A stretch of 64,000 nt of DNA from Variovorax sp. KK3 (GTDB taxonomy: Bacteria; Pseudomonadota; Gammaproteobacteria; Burkholderiales; Burkholderiaceae_C): NCBI RefSeq assembly GCF_001984055.1, contig NZ_LYVO01000034.1, forward strand, positions 1 to 64,000, given 5' to 3'. A program made the position numbers and the translations under genes. Positions 51,101 through 60,092 of this stretch are shown piece by piece (positions within the stretch are counted from its first letter, which is position 1; every line of letters starts with the position of its first letter). The notes under the pieces were generated by a model, which saw only the letters and a program-made list of their open reading frames with translations, was not told the DNA's origin and ran no database searches.

Positions 51101-52009
51101 CTACCAAGCGTGGAGTGAATCGTCGGGAAAGCTGCCGTTCTTGACAGCGCGAACGTAGGCCTTCATAGCCTGCGCGATGCCGGGCGCGTCGGCCATGAAG
51201 TTGCGAACGAATTTCGGCATCTTGCCGAGGCCGACGCCCAGCATGTCGTGCATCACCAGCACCTGGCCCGCGGTGCCGCGTCCGGCGCCGATGCCGATGG
51301 TGGCGCAGTGCTTCAGTTCGGCGGTGAGTTCCGCCGCCAGCGCGGCGGGCACCATCTCGAGCACCAGCATCGCGGCGCCTGCCTCCTGCAGCGCATGTGC
51401 CTGCTGCGCGAGCAGGGCCGCGGCCTCGCCGCCACGGCCTTGAACGCGGTAGCCTCCGAGCGCATGTACTGTCTGCGGCGTGAGGCCCAGGTGGGCGCAG
51501 ACTGGGATGCCGCGCTCGACCAGGAAGCGCACGGTCTCGGTGGTCCAGCCGCCGCCTTCGAGCTTGACCATGTGCGCGCCAGCCTGCATCAGCACGGCGG
51601 CGCTGCGCAGGGCTTGTTCGCGCGACTCCTGGTAGCTTGCGAAGGGCAGGTCGGCGACCAGCCAAGCGGTGCCCTGCACGCGGCGCAGTCCGCGAAAGAC
51701 GCTCTCCGTGTGGAAGCGCATGGTCTCCAGCGTCACGCCCACGGTGCTGTGCAGCCCCTGGCAGACCATTCCCAGCGAGTCGCCGACCAGTAGACATTCG
51801 ACGCCCGCGGCATCGGCGACGGCCGCGAAGGTGGCGTCGTAGGCGGTCAGCATCGCGATCTTCTCGCCGCGCGCATGCATATCGGCCAGGCGCGGCAGGC
51901 TTAGCGGCTTGCGCGCCGACGGCGGCGAGGCCGGGGGCAGGGTGCCGTAGGGGGTGGCCGCATCGGCAGCGGGTGACGATGACACGGCAAGGCCCGCTGC
52001 GCTCGGCAT
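51101..52009 (-). CDS. panB: Ketopantoate hydroxymethyltransferase
   Basis: A 302-residue PanB. It transfers a hydroxymethyl group from methylenetetrahydrofolate to 2-oxoisovalerate. Family blocks are KIAMLTAYDATFA near 51-63, LVGDSLGMVCQG and the metal/acid residues of HLGLTPQTV. There is an N-terminal extension of about 36 alanine- and proline-rich residues before the barrel. The ATG at 52009 overlaps the panD stop as TGATG, which fixes the start. Confidence 0.94.
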   Translation of the reverse strand: MPSAAGLAVSSSPAADAATPYGTLPPASPPSARKPLSLPRLADMHARGEKIAMLTAYDATFAAVADAAGVECLLVGDSLGMVCQGLHSTVGVTLETMRFHTESVFRGLRRVQGTAWLVADLPFASYQESREQALRSAAVLMQAGAHMVKLEGGGWTTETVRFLVERGIPVCAHLGLTPQTVHALGGYRVQGRGGEAAALLAQQAHALQEAGAAMLVLEMVPAALAAELTAELKHCATIGIGAGRGTAGQVLVMHDMLGVGLGKMPKFVRNFMADAPGIAQAMKAYVRAVKNGSFPDDSLHAW

Positions 52010-52410
52010 CAGGCCCCCACCGCTTCGCCCGAAGCCGCCTGCACCGGGATGTCGGCGCGCTCCTCCTGGATGCGGTTGGCGTGGTCGACGAAGACCAGCT
52101 TCGGCCGATGCGCCTGCACTTGGTCCTCGGGCACTAGGCCGAAGGCCGCGATGATGATCAGGTCGCCCACCGCGGCGCGCCGAGCGGCCGAGCCGTTGAT
52201 CGAGATGATCCCGGTGCCGCGTTCGCCGCGGATCGCATAGGTCACGAAGCGCTCGCCATTGTTGATGTTCCAAATGTGGACCTGCTCGTTCTCGGCCATG
52301 CCGGCGGCGTCGAGCAGGTCTTCGTCGATGGCGCAGGAGCCTTCGTAGTGCAGTTCGCAGTCGGTGACGGCGACCCGGTGGATCTTGGACTTCAGCAGGG
52401 TGCGGAACAT
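52009..52410 (-). CDS. panD: Aspartate 1-decarboxylase
   Basis: A 133-residue PanD proenzyme that makes beta-alanine from aspartate. The self-cleavage site G24-S25 (HYEGSCAID) that yields the pyruvoyl group is present, and the active-site YAIRGERGTGIISINGSAA block follows. It lies 47 bp after nadB; both enzymes use L-aspartate. No panZ/panM activator is visible, as expected outside enterobacteria. Confidence 0.95.
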   Translation of the reverse strand: MFRTLLKSKIHRVAVTDCELHYEGSCAIDEDLLDAAGMAENEQVHIWNINNGERFVTYAIRGERGTGIISINGSAARRAAVGDLIIIAAFGLVPEDQVQAHRPKLVFVDHANRIQEERADIPVQAASGEAVGA

Positions 52411-52457
52411 GATGTGAAGGGTCTTTCTCTAGGATGCAAGAACTTCGAGGGGCCGAC

Positions 52458-54035
52458 TCAATTGGCGGGCGGCACGAGGATGGTCGGTGCCGCGGGTGCG
52501 GCGAGTGACGGATAGTCGCGGCTGAAGTGCAGCCCCCGGCTTTCGCGCCGCGCCTGGGCCGAGCGCACGATCAGGTCCGCCACCTGCACCAGGTTGCGCA
52601 GCTCGAGCAGGTCGCGAGTGACGTGGAAGTTGCCGTAGAACTCCTGCACCTCGCCCTGCAGCAACGCGATGCGGTGCGCCGCGCGTTCGAGCCGCTTGTT
52701 GGTGCGCACGATGCCCACGTAGTCCCACATGAAACGGCGCAACTCGTCCCAGTTGTGCGAGATGACCACGGTCTCGTCGGCATCGGTGACGCGGCTGTCG
52801 TCCCACGCGGGCAGCTCGGCGCGTGCGCTCTGCGGTGCCTCGGCGATGGCCTGCGCGGCGGCGCGGGCGAACACCATGCACTCGACCAGCGAATTGCTGG
52901 CCAGTCGGTTGGCGCCGTGCAGGCCGGTGCAGGCGGTTTCGCCGATCGCGTAGAGGCCGGGCACGTCGGTGCGGCCTGCGAGGTCGGTGTGCACACCGCC
53001 GCAGGTGTAGTGCGCGGCCGGGACCACGGGGATCGGCTCACGCGTGATGTCGATGCCCAACTCGGCGCAGCGCGCCAGGATGTTCGGAAAGTGTTCTTGC
53101 AGGAAGGCCGGGCTCTGGTGCGAGATGTCGAGGTGCACGCTGTCCAGGCCGTGCTTCTTCATCTCGAAGTCGATCGCGCGCGCCACGATGTCGCGCGGGG
53201 AAAGTTCGGCCCGCTCGTCGTGCCCGGGCATGAAGCGGGTGCCGTCTGGCAGCTTGAGCAGCCCGCCTTCGCCGCGCACCGCCTCGCTGATTAGAAAGGA
53301 CCTGGCGTCGGGGTGATAGAGGCAGGTTGGATGGAACTGGATGAACTCCATGTTGGCCACGCGGCAGCCCGCGCGCCACGCCGCAGCGATGCCGTCGCCG
53401 GTGGCCGTGTCGGGGTTGCTGGTGTAGAGATACACCTTGCCTGCGCCGCCAGTGGCCAACACGGTGTGCGGTGCGCTGAAAGTCAGCACCTCGTCGGTGG
53501 TGTCGTCGAGCGCATGGAGGCCGAGGCAGGCATTGTCGGCGAGCCCGAGCTTGCGCCCGGTGATCAGGTCGACCAGCGTGTGCTGCTCGAACAGCGTGAT
53601 GTTGGGCGTGCGGCGCACCTGCGCGATCAGCGTGCGTTGCACGGCCGCGCCGGTGGCGTCGGCCGCATGCACGATGCGCCGCTGGCTGTGGCCGCCTTCG
53701 CGCGTGAGGTGCAGCGCGCCGTCCTCGAGAGAGAAGGGCACGCCGAGCCCGCGCAGCCAGGCAATGGCCTCGGGCGCATGCTCGACCACGAAGCGCGTGG
53801 CGGCCAAGTCGCAGAGGCCGGCGCCCGCGACCAGCGTGTCGTCGACGTGCGACTGCAGGCTGTCGCCCTCCGCCAGCACCGCCGCGATGCCGCCCTGGGC
53901 CCATTGGCTTGCGCCATCGTTCACCGCACGCTTGGTGATGACGGCCACGCGATGTGTGGCTGCGAGGTGCAGCGCGGTGCTGAGGCCAGCCAAGCCGCTG
54001 CCGACGATGAGCACGTCGAATTCATGAAAAGTCAC
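52458..54035 (-). CDS. nadB: L-aspartate oxidase
   Basis: A 525-residue FAD enzyme that oxidises aspartate to iminoaspartate for quinolinate synthesis. FAD-binding GSGLAGLS is at 12-19, and SQWAQGGIAAV, HTLVDL and the FIQFHPTCLYHPD segment with active-site His follow; the C-terminal helical domain is complete. It is divergent from nadC and first in the leftward unit with panD, panB and panC. Confidence 0.95.
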   Translation of the reverse strand: MTFHEFDVLIVGSGLAGLSTALHLAATHRVAVITKRAVNDGASQWAQGGIAAVLAEGDSLQSHVDDTLVAGAGLCDLAATRFVVEHAPEAIAWLRGLGVPFSLEDGALHLTREGGHSQRRIVHAADATGAAVQRTLIAQVRRTPNITLFEQHTLVDLITGRKLGLADNACLGLHALDDTTDEVLTFSAPHTVLATGGAGKVYLYTSNPDTATGDGIAAAWRAGCRVANMEFIQFHPTCLYHPDARSFLISEAVRGEGGLLKLPDGTRFMPGHDERAELSPRDIVARAIDFEMKKHGLDSVHLDISHQSPAFLQEHFPNILARCAELGIDITREPIPVVPAAHYTCGGVHTDLAGRTDVPGLYAIGETACTGLHGANRLASNSLVECMVFARAAAQAIAEAPQSARAELPAWDDSRVTDADETVVISHNWDELRRFMWDYVGIVRTNKRLERAAHRIALLQGEVQEFYGNFHVTRDLLELRNLVQVADLIVRSAQARRESRGLHFSRDYPSLAAPAAPTILVPPAN

Positions 54036-54184
54036 AGGTCGTCGCTCTCGCTTCGGATGTCAAACGGGGCGAACCATAACCGACTCCTTGTGCTACGCCT
54101 GCGTGCATTTTTGCAAGGCGAGTCGCTTCGGTATCGCTGCTACGATCGCGCCCATTTGCTTTCCTGCGCGTGGCCTCCAAACCG

Positions 54185-55069
54185 ATGATGAAGATGGACA
54201 GTACCCTCGATTTTTCCTCCACCGAATGGGCCGCCGTTGTGCGCGCCGATGCGTTGCGTGCGCTCGATGAAGATGTGGCCGGTGGCGATCTCACGGCCTC
54301 GTTGATCGATGCCGATCGCCGCGCCGACGCACGGGTGATTGCGCGCGAAGCGGCCGTACTCTGCGGTGCGCCATGGGTCGAAGCGGTGGTCCGGCATCTT
54401 GACCCCGATGCGCGGATCACCTGGCATGTCGAAGAGGGCGCTCGTTGCGCGCCAGACCAGGTCGTGCTCGAACTCGCGGGCGCTGCCAGGGCGTTGCTCA
54501 CTGCCGAGCGCACCGCGCTCAACTTCCTGCAGTTGCTGAGCGCGGTGGCGACCAAGACGGCACTGCATGTGGATGCCGTGCACAGCACGCGGGCGCAGAT
54601 CGTTGACACCCGCAAGACGCTGCCCGGCCTTCGCTTGGCGCAGAAGTACGCGGTTCGCACTGGCGGCGGCGTCACCCATCGCATCGGGCTCTACGACGCC
54701 GTTCTCATCAAGGAGAACCACATCGTCGCTGCGGGTGGCGTGAGCGCAGCGCTGCGTGCGGCGACGCGCGTCGCGGGCCGTGCGAAGTTCGTGCAGGTCG
54801 AGGTCGAAACGCTGGGGCAGCTCGACGAGGCGTTGGCCCACGGCGCCCGCATGCTGCTGCTGGACAACATGGACCTGCCTACACTGCGCGAGGCCGTGCG
54901 GCGCAACGACGCCGCCGGCGATGCACGGGCCGCGCTTGAGATCTCGGGCGGCGTGACGCTCGAGGGCCTGCGCGCCCTGGCCGAGACCGGCGTCGACCGC
55001 ATCTCCATCGGCGCGTTGACCAAGGACGTCAAGGCGATCGATTTCTCGATGCGATTCCAGGAGGCCTGA
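54185..55069 (+). CDS. nadC: Nicotinate-nucleotide pyrophosphorylase
   Basis: A 294-residue quinolinate phosphoribosyltransferase that makes nicotinate mononucleotide from quinolinate and PRPP. Landmarks are DLTASLID near 29, AERTALNFLQ, the DTRKTLPGLR segment and ALEISGGV near the C-terminus. The start is not certain: ATG at 54185 or 54188, or a GTG at 54170. It is followed after 3 bp by nadA. Confidence 0.94.
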   Translation: MMKMDSTLDFSSTEWAAVVRADALRALDEDVAGGDLTASLIDADRRADARVIAREAAVLCGAPWVEAVVRHLDPDARITWHVEEGARCAPDQVVLELAGAARALLTAERTALNFLQLLSAVATKTALHVDAVHSTRAQIVDTRKTLPGLRLAQKYAVRTGGGVTHRIGLYDAVLIKENHIVAAGGVSAALRAATRVAGRAKFVQVEVETLGQLDEALAHGARMLLLDNMDLPTLREAVRRNDAAGDARAALEISGGVTLEGLRALAETGVDRISIGALTKDVKAIDFSMRFQEA

Positions 55070-55072
55070 GCC

Positions 55073-56197
55073 ATGAGCTTTCCGGTGATCGACGTCGACT
55101 ACGAGCAGCCGCTGGACGCCGCCAACGGTGGCGCGGCCTGCGGCACCCGCCATGCCTGGGCCCGCGTGCCACCAGAGCCAAATCCGGTCGAACGCGAGGC
55201 CTTGAAGGCGGGCATCCGCCGCCTGCTGCGCGAGCGCGACGCGGTGATGGTGTCGCACTACTACGTGCATCCCGATCTGCAGGACCTGGCCGAGGAGACT
55301 GGCGGCTTGGTCAGCGATTCGCTCGAGATGGCGCGCTTCGGCCGCGATCACGCAGCGCGCACGCTGGTTGTCTCGGGTGTGCGCTTCATGGGCGAGACCG
55401 CCAAGATCCTGTCGCCCGACAAGCGGATCCTGATGCCCGACCTGGATGCGACCTGTTCGCTCGACCTGGGATGCCCCGAGGAGGACTTCGCCCGCTTCTG
55501 CGACCAATACCTCGACCGTACGGTCGTGGTCTATGCCAACACCAGCGCCGCAGTGAAGGCGCGCGCTGACTGGCTCGTGACCTCGAGCTGCGCGCTCGAT
55601 GTGGTGCGTGCGCTCACGGCGCAGGGCAAGAAGATCCTCTGGGCGCCCGACCGCCACCTGGGCGACTACATCCGCCGCGAGACCGGCGCCGATATGGTGA
55701 GTTGGGGTGGGGCGTGCATCGTGCACGACGAGTTCAAGGCGCTCGAACTCGAGCTGCTCAAGCAGGCGCACCCCGCGGCCCGCGTGCTGGTGCATCCCGA
55801 GGCGCCGGCCGATGTCATCGCGCTGGCCGATGCGGTGGGTTCGACCTCGGGTATCCTGAGCGCGGCGCAGCGCATGGAGGCGAGCGAGTTCATCGTCGCG
55901 ACCGACAGTGGCATGCTGCACAAGCTTCGCACCCTGAACCCGGGCAAGACCTTCATCGAGGCGCCTACCGCCGGCAACTCGGCCACCTGCAAGAGCTGCG
56001 CGCATTGTCCGTGGATGGCGATGAACGGCCTCGCGGGCCTGACCCACGTGCTGGAGACCGGGACCGGCGAGGTGCATGTCGAGCCGGCATTGGGGCGGCG
56101 GGCGCGGGTGCCCATCGACCGCATGCTGGCCTTCACGGCCGCGCTCCGGGGCGGCCAGCCGGTCGATCACCTGGTGGCGGGAATCGGCGCGGCGTGA
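55073..56197 (+). CDS. nadA: Quinolinate synthase
   Basis: A 374-residue iron-sulphur enzyme that condenses iminoaspartate with dihydroxyacetone phosphate. The start of the catalytic part has VMVSHYYVHPDLQDLAEE. Cluster cysteines lie in DLDATCSLDLGCP, in WGGACIVH and in the NSATCKSCAHCPWMAMN segment. With NadB and NadC it makes the complete de novo NAD pathway. Its TGA overlaps the GTG of the next gene. Confidence 0.95.
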   Translation: MSFPVIDVDYEQPLDAANGGAACGTRHAWARVPPEPNPVEREALKAGIRRLLRERDAVMVSHYYVHPDLQDLAEETGGLVSDSLEMARFGRDHAARTLVVSGVRFMGETAKILSPDKRILMPDLDATCSLDLGCPEEDFARFCDQYLDRTVVVYANTSAAVKARADWLVTSSCALDVVRALTAQGKKILWAPDRHLGDYIRRETGADMVSWGGACIVHDEFKALELELLKQAHPAARVLVHPEAPADVIALADAVGSTSGILSAAQRMEASEFIVATDSGMLHKLRTLNPGKTFIEAPTAGNSATCKSCAHCPWMAMNGLAGLTHVLETGTGEVHVEPALGRRARVPIDRMLAFTAALRGGQPVDHLVAGIGAA

Positions 56198-57984
56198 CGC
56201 TTGCCATCTCGGCCCGGATCGACTTTGCCTGCCCCGATGACGCCGAGGCTCCGCGGCTGCGCAAGCTGTTCGCCAGACCAGACGAGACGATGGTGGCGCA
56301 TCGACCCGAACAGGTTCGGCCACTGCTGGATGCCGTGCATGCGCAAGCGCTGAACGGGCACTGGTGCGTGGGCTATCTGCGATATGAAGCGGCACCGGCG
56401 TTCGACCCGGCGCTCACGGTGCACAAAGCCGATGGGCCTCTTGCGTGGTTCGGCATTCACAAGACTGCGCATCCTTGGCCCGAGAACAGGCCGGACGAAC
56501 CCGACTTGGACTTTGCTGCCCTGAACTGGCGTAGTGTGCTGTCGCGCCCGGGCTTCGATGCCGCCATGGCAGAACTTCTTCGAGCGATCGCGGCCGGCGA
56601 GGTATACCAGGTCAACTACACGTCGCGGCTCCAAGCCATGCTGCACGATCGCTTTGGGGAACGTGCCGCCCGAGCGCTCTTCGCCGCATTGCAGCGAGCT
56701 CAGCCGGGCGGCTATGCCGCCTATGTCGATGGTGGTGGCGAGCAGGTGTTGTCCGTTTCACCGGAGCTGTTCTTTGATTGGCGTGATGGTCGACTTCTGA
56801 CGCGTCCCATGAAAGGCACGGCCGCGCGCGGATTCGACACGATTGCGGACACCGCAGCGGCTGAACGACTCCGCACCTCGCCCAAAGAGCGGGCCGAGAA
56901 CGTCATGGTCGTTGATCTGCTTCGAAATGACCTGTCTCGAATTGCCAAGCCTTTTTCCGTACGGGTCCCCCGCTTGTTTTCCACGGAGCCGCTGTCGACA
57001 GTGTGGCAGATGACCTCGGACGTTGAGTGCGCCACGCGAACCGGCTGCACGCTGGGTGATGTCTTCGCGGCATTGTTTCCATGTGGTTCAGTGACCGGTG
57101 CACCCAAAGTGGCTGCTATGCGGATGATCCACCGCTTGGAGCCCGCGGCTCGGGGCATCTATTGCGGTGCCGTGGGCGTGGTAACACCTGGAGGCAATGC
57201 GACATTCAATGTGCCAATCCGCACGGTAACCTTGCTGGGCGACAAGGCGTACTGCGGGATTGGTAGCGGCGTCACCGCGGATGCTCGCGCAGAGGGCGAG
57301 TGGGACGAGTGGCAGAGCAAACGGGCTTTCCTTGATCGCGCCAGCGACTCATTTGAACTTCTTGAAACCATGGCGCTGATCGAGGGGAAGATTCGCGATC
57401 GCAATGCTCATCTCGCGCGAATTCGGGTGGCGGCTACACATTTTGGCTATCGCTGGGACGAGCTAGCCGCCCTTGAGGCACTCGACAGGGTCTGCAGGGA
57501 GAACCCCCGGGGAAGTTGGCGCGTGCGACTGCTGAGCGATTGCAATGGCGGCGTGCGAGCGCAGGCCTCTATGCAAGACGCTGAGCCCGCTCTAGTCAGC
57601 TTAGCACTGGCCAAAAATGCATTCGAATTCTCAGACAGTGAGTTCGTTCATTTCAAGACAACTCGACGAGTGCACTACGACGCCTTTGCGCCTGTCACTG
57701 CGAGGATCTTCGACACCTTGTTATGGAATCGTCGCGGCGAGATCACTGAGTGCACGCGAGGAAATGTGGCGCTGCTTCTAGACGGGCGGTGGGTAACCCC
57801 GCCGTTGCATTGCGGCTTGTTGGGTGGTATCGGACGCGCGCGCTGCCTGCGCGAAGGCCGTGTGGTGGAGGAAGTCGTTCATCTGGAGGATTTGGCGCGG
57901 GTGCGCGAGCTGGCATTTGTCAATAGCCTCCGGGGGTGGATCAGAGCTAAGCTGGAGCATTGTCTGGAACCCTCATCACCCTGA
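56194..57984 (+). CDS. Fused aminodeoxychorismate synthase I / aminodeoxychorismate lyase
   Basis: A 596-residue PabB-PabC fusion. The N-terminal chorismate-binding part (to about 340) has the GEVYQVNYT segment, MKGTAARG, and GSVTGAPKVAAM near 297-308. The C-terminal part (about 350-596) is a PLP aminodeoxychorismate lyase with K488 (FVHFKTTRR) and the ITECTRGN motif. Together they make p-aminobenzoate from chorismate if a PabA glutaminase is supplied from elsewhere. The GTG start overlaps nadA as GTGA. Codon use in the second half looks somewhat less GC-biased than nadA. Confidence 0.92.
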   Translation: MTLAISARIDFACPDDAEAPRLRKLFARPDETMVAHRPEQVRPLLDAVHAQALNGHWCVGYLRYEAAPAFDPALTVHKADGPLAWFGIHKTAHPWPENRPDEPDLDFAALNWRSVLSRPGFDAAMAELLRAIAAGEVYQVNYTSRLQAMLHDRFGERAARALFAALQRAQPGGYAAYVDGGGEQVLSVSPELFFDWRDGRLLTRPMKGTAARGFDTIADTAAAERLRTSPKERAENVMVVDLLRNDLSRIAKPFSVRVPRLFSTEPLSTVWQMTSDVECATRTGCTLGDVFAALFPCGSVTGAPKVAAMRMIHRLEPAARGIYCGAVGVVTPGGNATFNVPIRTVTLLGDKAYCGIGSGVTADARAEGEWDEWQSKRAFLDRASDSFELLETMALIEGKIRDRNAHLARIRVAATHFGYRWDELAALEALDRVCRENPRGSWRVRLLSDCNGGVRAQASMQDAEPALVSLALAKNAFEFSDSEFVHFKTTRRVHYDAFAPVTARIFDTLLWNRRGEITECTRGNVALLLDGRWVTPPLHCGLLGGIGRARCLREGRVVEEVVHLEDLARVRELAFVNSLRGWIRAKLEHCLEPSSP

Positions 57985-59110
57985 ACACTTGTTGGTTGCC
58001 GCGAAGCAACATGCAAACACTTCCCGGGCCAAGCGTCATTGCTCCCTGAGCTCTGCTCGTCTTGCCTCGATCGGGATCATCCCCGCGCTATGGCGAGTCC
58101 CGCGTGCGTGTGGTGACCGAATGACCGCTGATATTTTGCTGCAGCGGCTTGGAATGGCTTGCCACGTAGCTGATACACGGCGCGCGATCCGTCATCTATC
58201 GCGCGGAACAGGGGGCGGATCCGTGCAACTGGGTCGCAATGGTTAAGCGGCGCAACAAGAATGTGGCGGCGGTCGCACTCGCCAACAAGAATGCTCAAAT
58301 CGTCTGGGCGTTGCTGGCGCACGACCGACGCTACCAGACGGGTTACAGCAGGGCCGTCGAGGCGACGTGATCGAAGCTAGCAAACCAACTTCAGGGAGAA
58401 ATACCACCGAATGCTCGGGCGATCATGAAGTGATGGCAAGACAGGTAAGACCGTGGTTGACCAAGCCCGTGCTAGCTGCGGCACCCAGAGTGCGTGTAAG
58501 CGATCGAGGCGTCGACCAGCAGATCCCTTCAGGGACCGCAGCCGAAAGCTGCACTCACAGTCCGAATGTACGGGAGCAATCATTACCTTCGCGTCGCCAC
58601 GAATTGAGAGGTTGGCATAGGGGGCGTTCATGTACAGCCACTCAACGTCAGAGTTGAACAGCACGCAGGGTATTGCGCCGAGAGACGTGAGTTCACCGCA
58701 CGCCTCGAACTGCACTGGATCACCGTCTTCGCAAGCCGCACTCGGGGACTGATCGTCGCGGCCAGCAATTCGCTTGGCTGCGCGCCAACGGTGCCGTCGC
58801 GTGCTGCTTGACGAGTTGCTCAATTGGAGGCCGCGTCACGATATCGATCCGTCGATGCGTCAACATTCTTGGGGACAACCGGGACGCGATGGTGCACAAA
58901 CGATGATCGCCGCGGATTTCTGGTTCGCTACGGTGCATCAACGGGATGCTCATTTGGAATACCCAGGCGGGAACTTTGCATTGGACCCACATAAGGCTGC
59001 CGCCCAGAATTCAACGCCAAGGTCTGCACAGGACTGGGACGTCGGTTTGGCGTGCCGGCCGACGAACACATTCATTCGACTAGCGCACCACCCAGCTCAG
59101 AGGTCCCATC
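57985..59110. other. 1.1-kb stretch without intact genes
   Basis: The only part I can identify is an IS110-family transposase remnant (about 58170-58370). The remaining sequence has short frames on both strands without motifs. A minus-strand frame at 58377-58823 has some protein-like composition but no recognised family, and its start lacks a ribosome site. Confidence 0.5.
58170..58370 (+). mobile_element. Degenerate C-terminal remnant of an IS110-family transposase
   Basis: After a TAG stop at 58167-58169 the frame reads LIHGARSVIYRAEQG, then CNWVAMVKRRNKNVAAVALANKN and QIVWALLAHDRRYQTGY, ending at TGA 58368-58370. GARxV followed by a W-x-x-x-x-x-x-R-x-x-N-x-x-x-V-A-L-A-N-K stretch and WALL is the C-terminal end of IS110-group transposases. 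Everything upstream is missing or out of frame, so it is a relic. It marks an old insertion next to the cofactor gene cluster. Confidence 0.7.
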
Positions 59111-60073
59111 TTGATCACCAAACGCAACTTCATTGCCATCCTGCCCTGTCTGGGCTCCTGCTTCGGAGCGCAGGCGGACGGATTTCCGGACAAGCCCATC
59201 CGGCTCATCGTTCCCGTCGCCGCGGGCGGTTCGGCCGACCTGCTGGGCCGCCTCGTCGGACAGCAGCTGTCGGAGCTCTACAAGCAACCGGTGGTGGTGG
59301 AGAACAAGGCCGGGGCCAGCGGCCACATCGGTGCCGAGTACGTGTCCAGGGCAGCACCGGACGGCTACACGCTCCTGATCGGCATCCAGCCCGTGCAGGC
59401 CTCGTACCGCATTTACCCCAAGCTGAACTACGACCCCGGCAAGAGCCTGGATACCCTGGGCATCATCGGATCCTTTCCTAGTGTGGTGCTGGTTCACCCC
59501 TCGGTGGCAGCCAATGACATCAGCGATCTGATTAAGCTCGCGAAGGCCTCCCCGGCCGCGCTGAACTTCGGCTCGGCCGGGCCGGGTTCGGCGACGCACC
59601 TGGGCGCTGAACTTTTCCTGCGCGACGCGGGCGTCAAGATGACGCACGTCCCCTACAAGGGCAGCTCGGCCGCCAGCGCCGATCTGATGGGCGGTCAGAT
59701 CCAGCTGATGTTCGAGAACCTCCCGACGGCGATCGGACTCATGAAGAGCGGCAAGGTGCGCGCGCTGGCCGTGACCGGTGCGAAACGCTCGCCGAGCCTT
59801 CCGAACCTGCCGACCGTGGCCGAGCAGGGCGTTCCGGAGTACGAGTTCGTCGGCTGGTACACGGTGGCCGCGCCGCTGGGCCTGCCGCCCGAGGTGGCGA
59901 AGAAGCTGAGCGCCGACATTCACAAAATCGTCCACTCCCCGGGCCTGGCATCGCGATGGGCCGACCTGGGCGTCACTCCCATAGGCGGCACGGTAGCGCA
60001 GAGCAACGAGTACGTGCACTCCGAAGCGGTCAAGTACACGAAGCTGATCAAGGACGCCCAGCTAGGGCTCTGA
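59111..60073 (+). CDS. TctC/Bug-family periplasmic binding protein
   Basis: A 320-residue Bug receptor. Signal peptide to about residue 22 (SCFGAQADG), then the blocks IRLIVPVAAGGSADLLGRLV, APDGYTLLI and VPYKGSSAASADLMGGQ. It appears to start with TTG at 59111, preceded by AGAGG; no ATG gives a full leader. It is convergent with the lysR gene, and lies near the hydantoinase-type genes, whose substrate it may help to capture. Confidence 0.85.
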   Translation: MITKRNFIAILPCLGSCFGAQADGFPDKPIRLIVPVAAGGSADLLGRLVGQQLSELYKQPVVVENKAGASGHIGAEYVSRAAPDGYTLLIGIQPVQASYRIYPKLNYDPGKSLDTLGIIGSFPSVVLVHPSVAANDISDLIKLAKASPAALNFGSAGPGSATHLGAELFLRDAGVKMTHVPYKGSSAASADLMGGQIQLMFENLPTAIGLMKSGKVRALAVTGAKRSPSLPNLPTVAEQGVPEYEFVGWYTVAAPLGLPPEVAKKLSADIHKIVHSPGLASRWADLGVTPIGGTVAQSNEYVHSEAVKYTKLIKDAQLGL

Positions 60074-60092
60074 TCCTCGAAGCCCGCGCGGT

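Noticed and set aside
58377..58823. Minus-strand frame of 148 codons after the IS110 relic
   Set aside because: Its middle looks somewhat protein-like, but no family is recognised, the start has no ribosome site, and the region is degenerate IS-flanking DNA.
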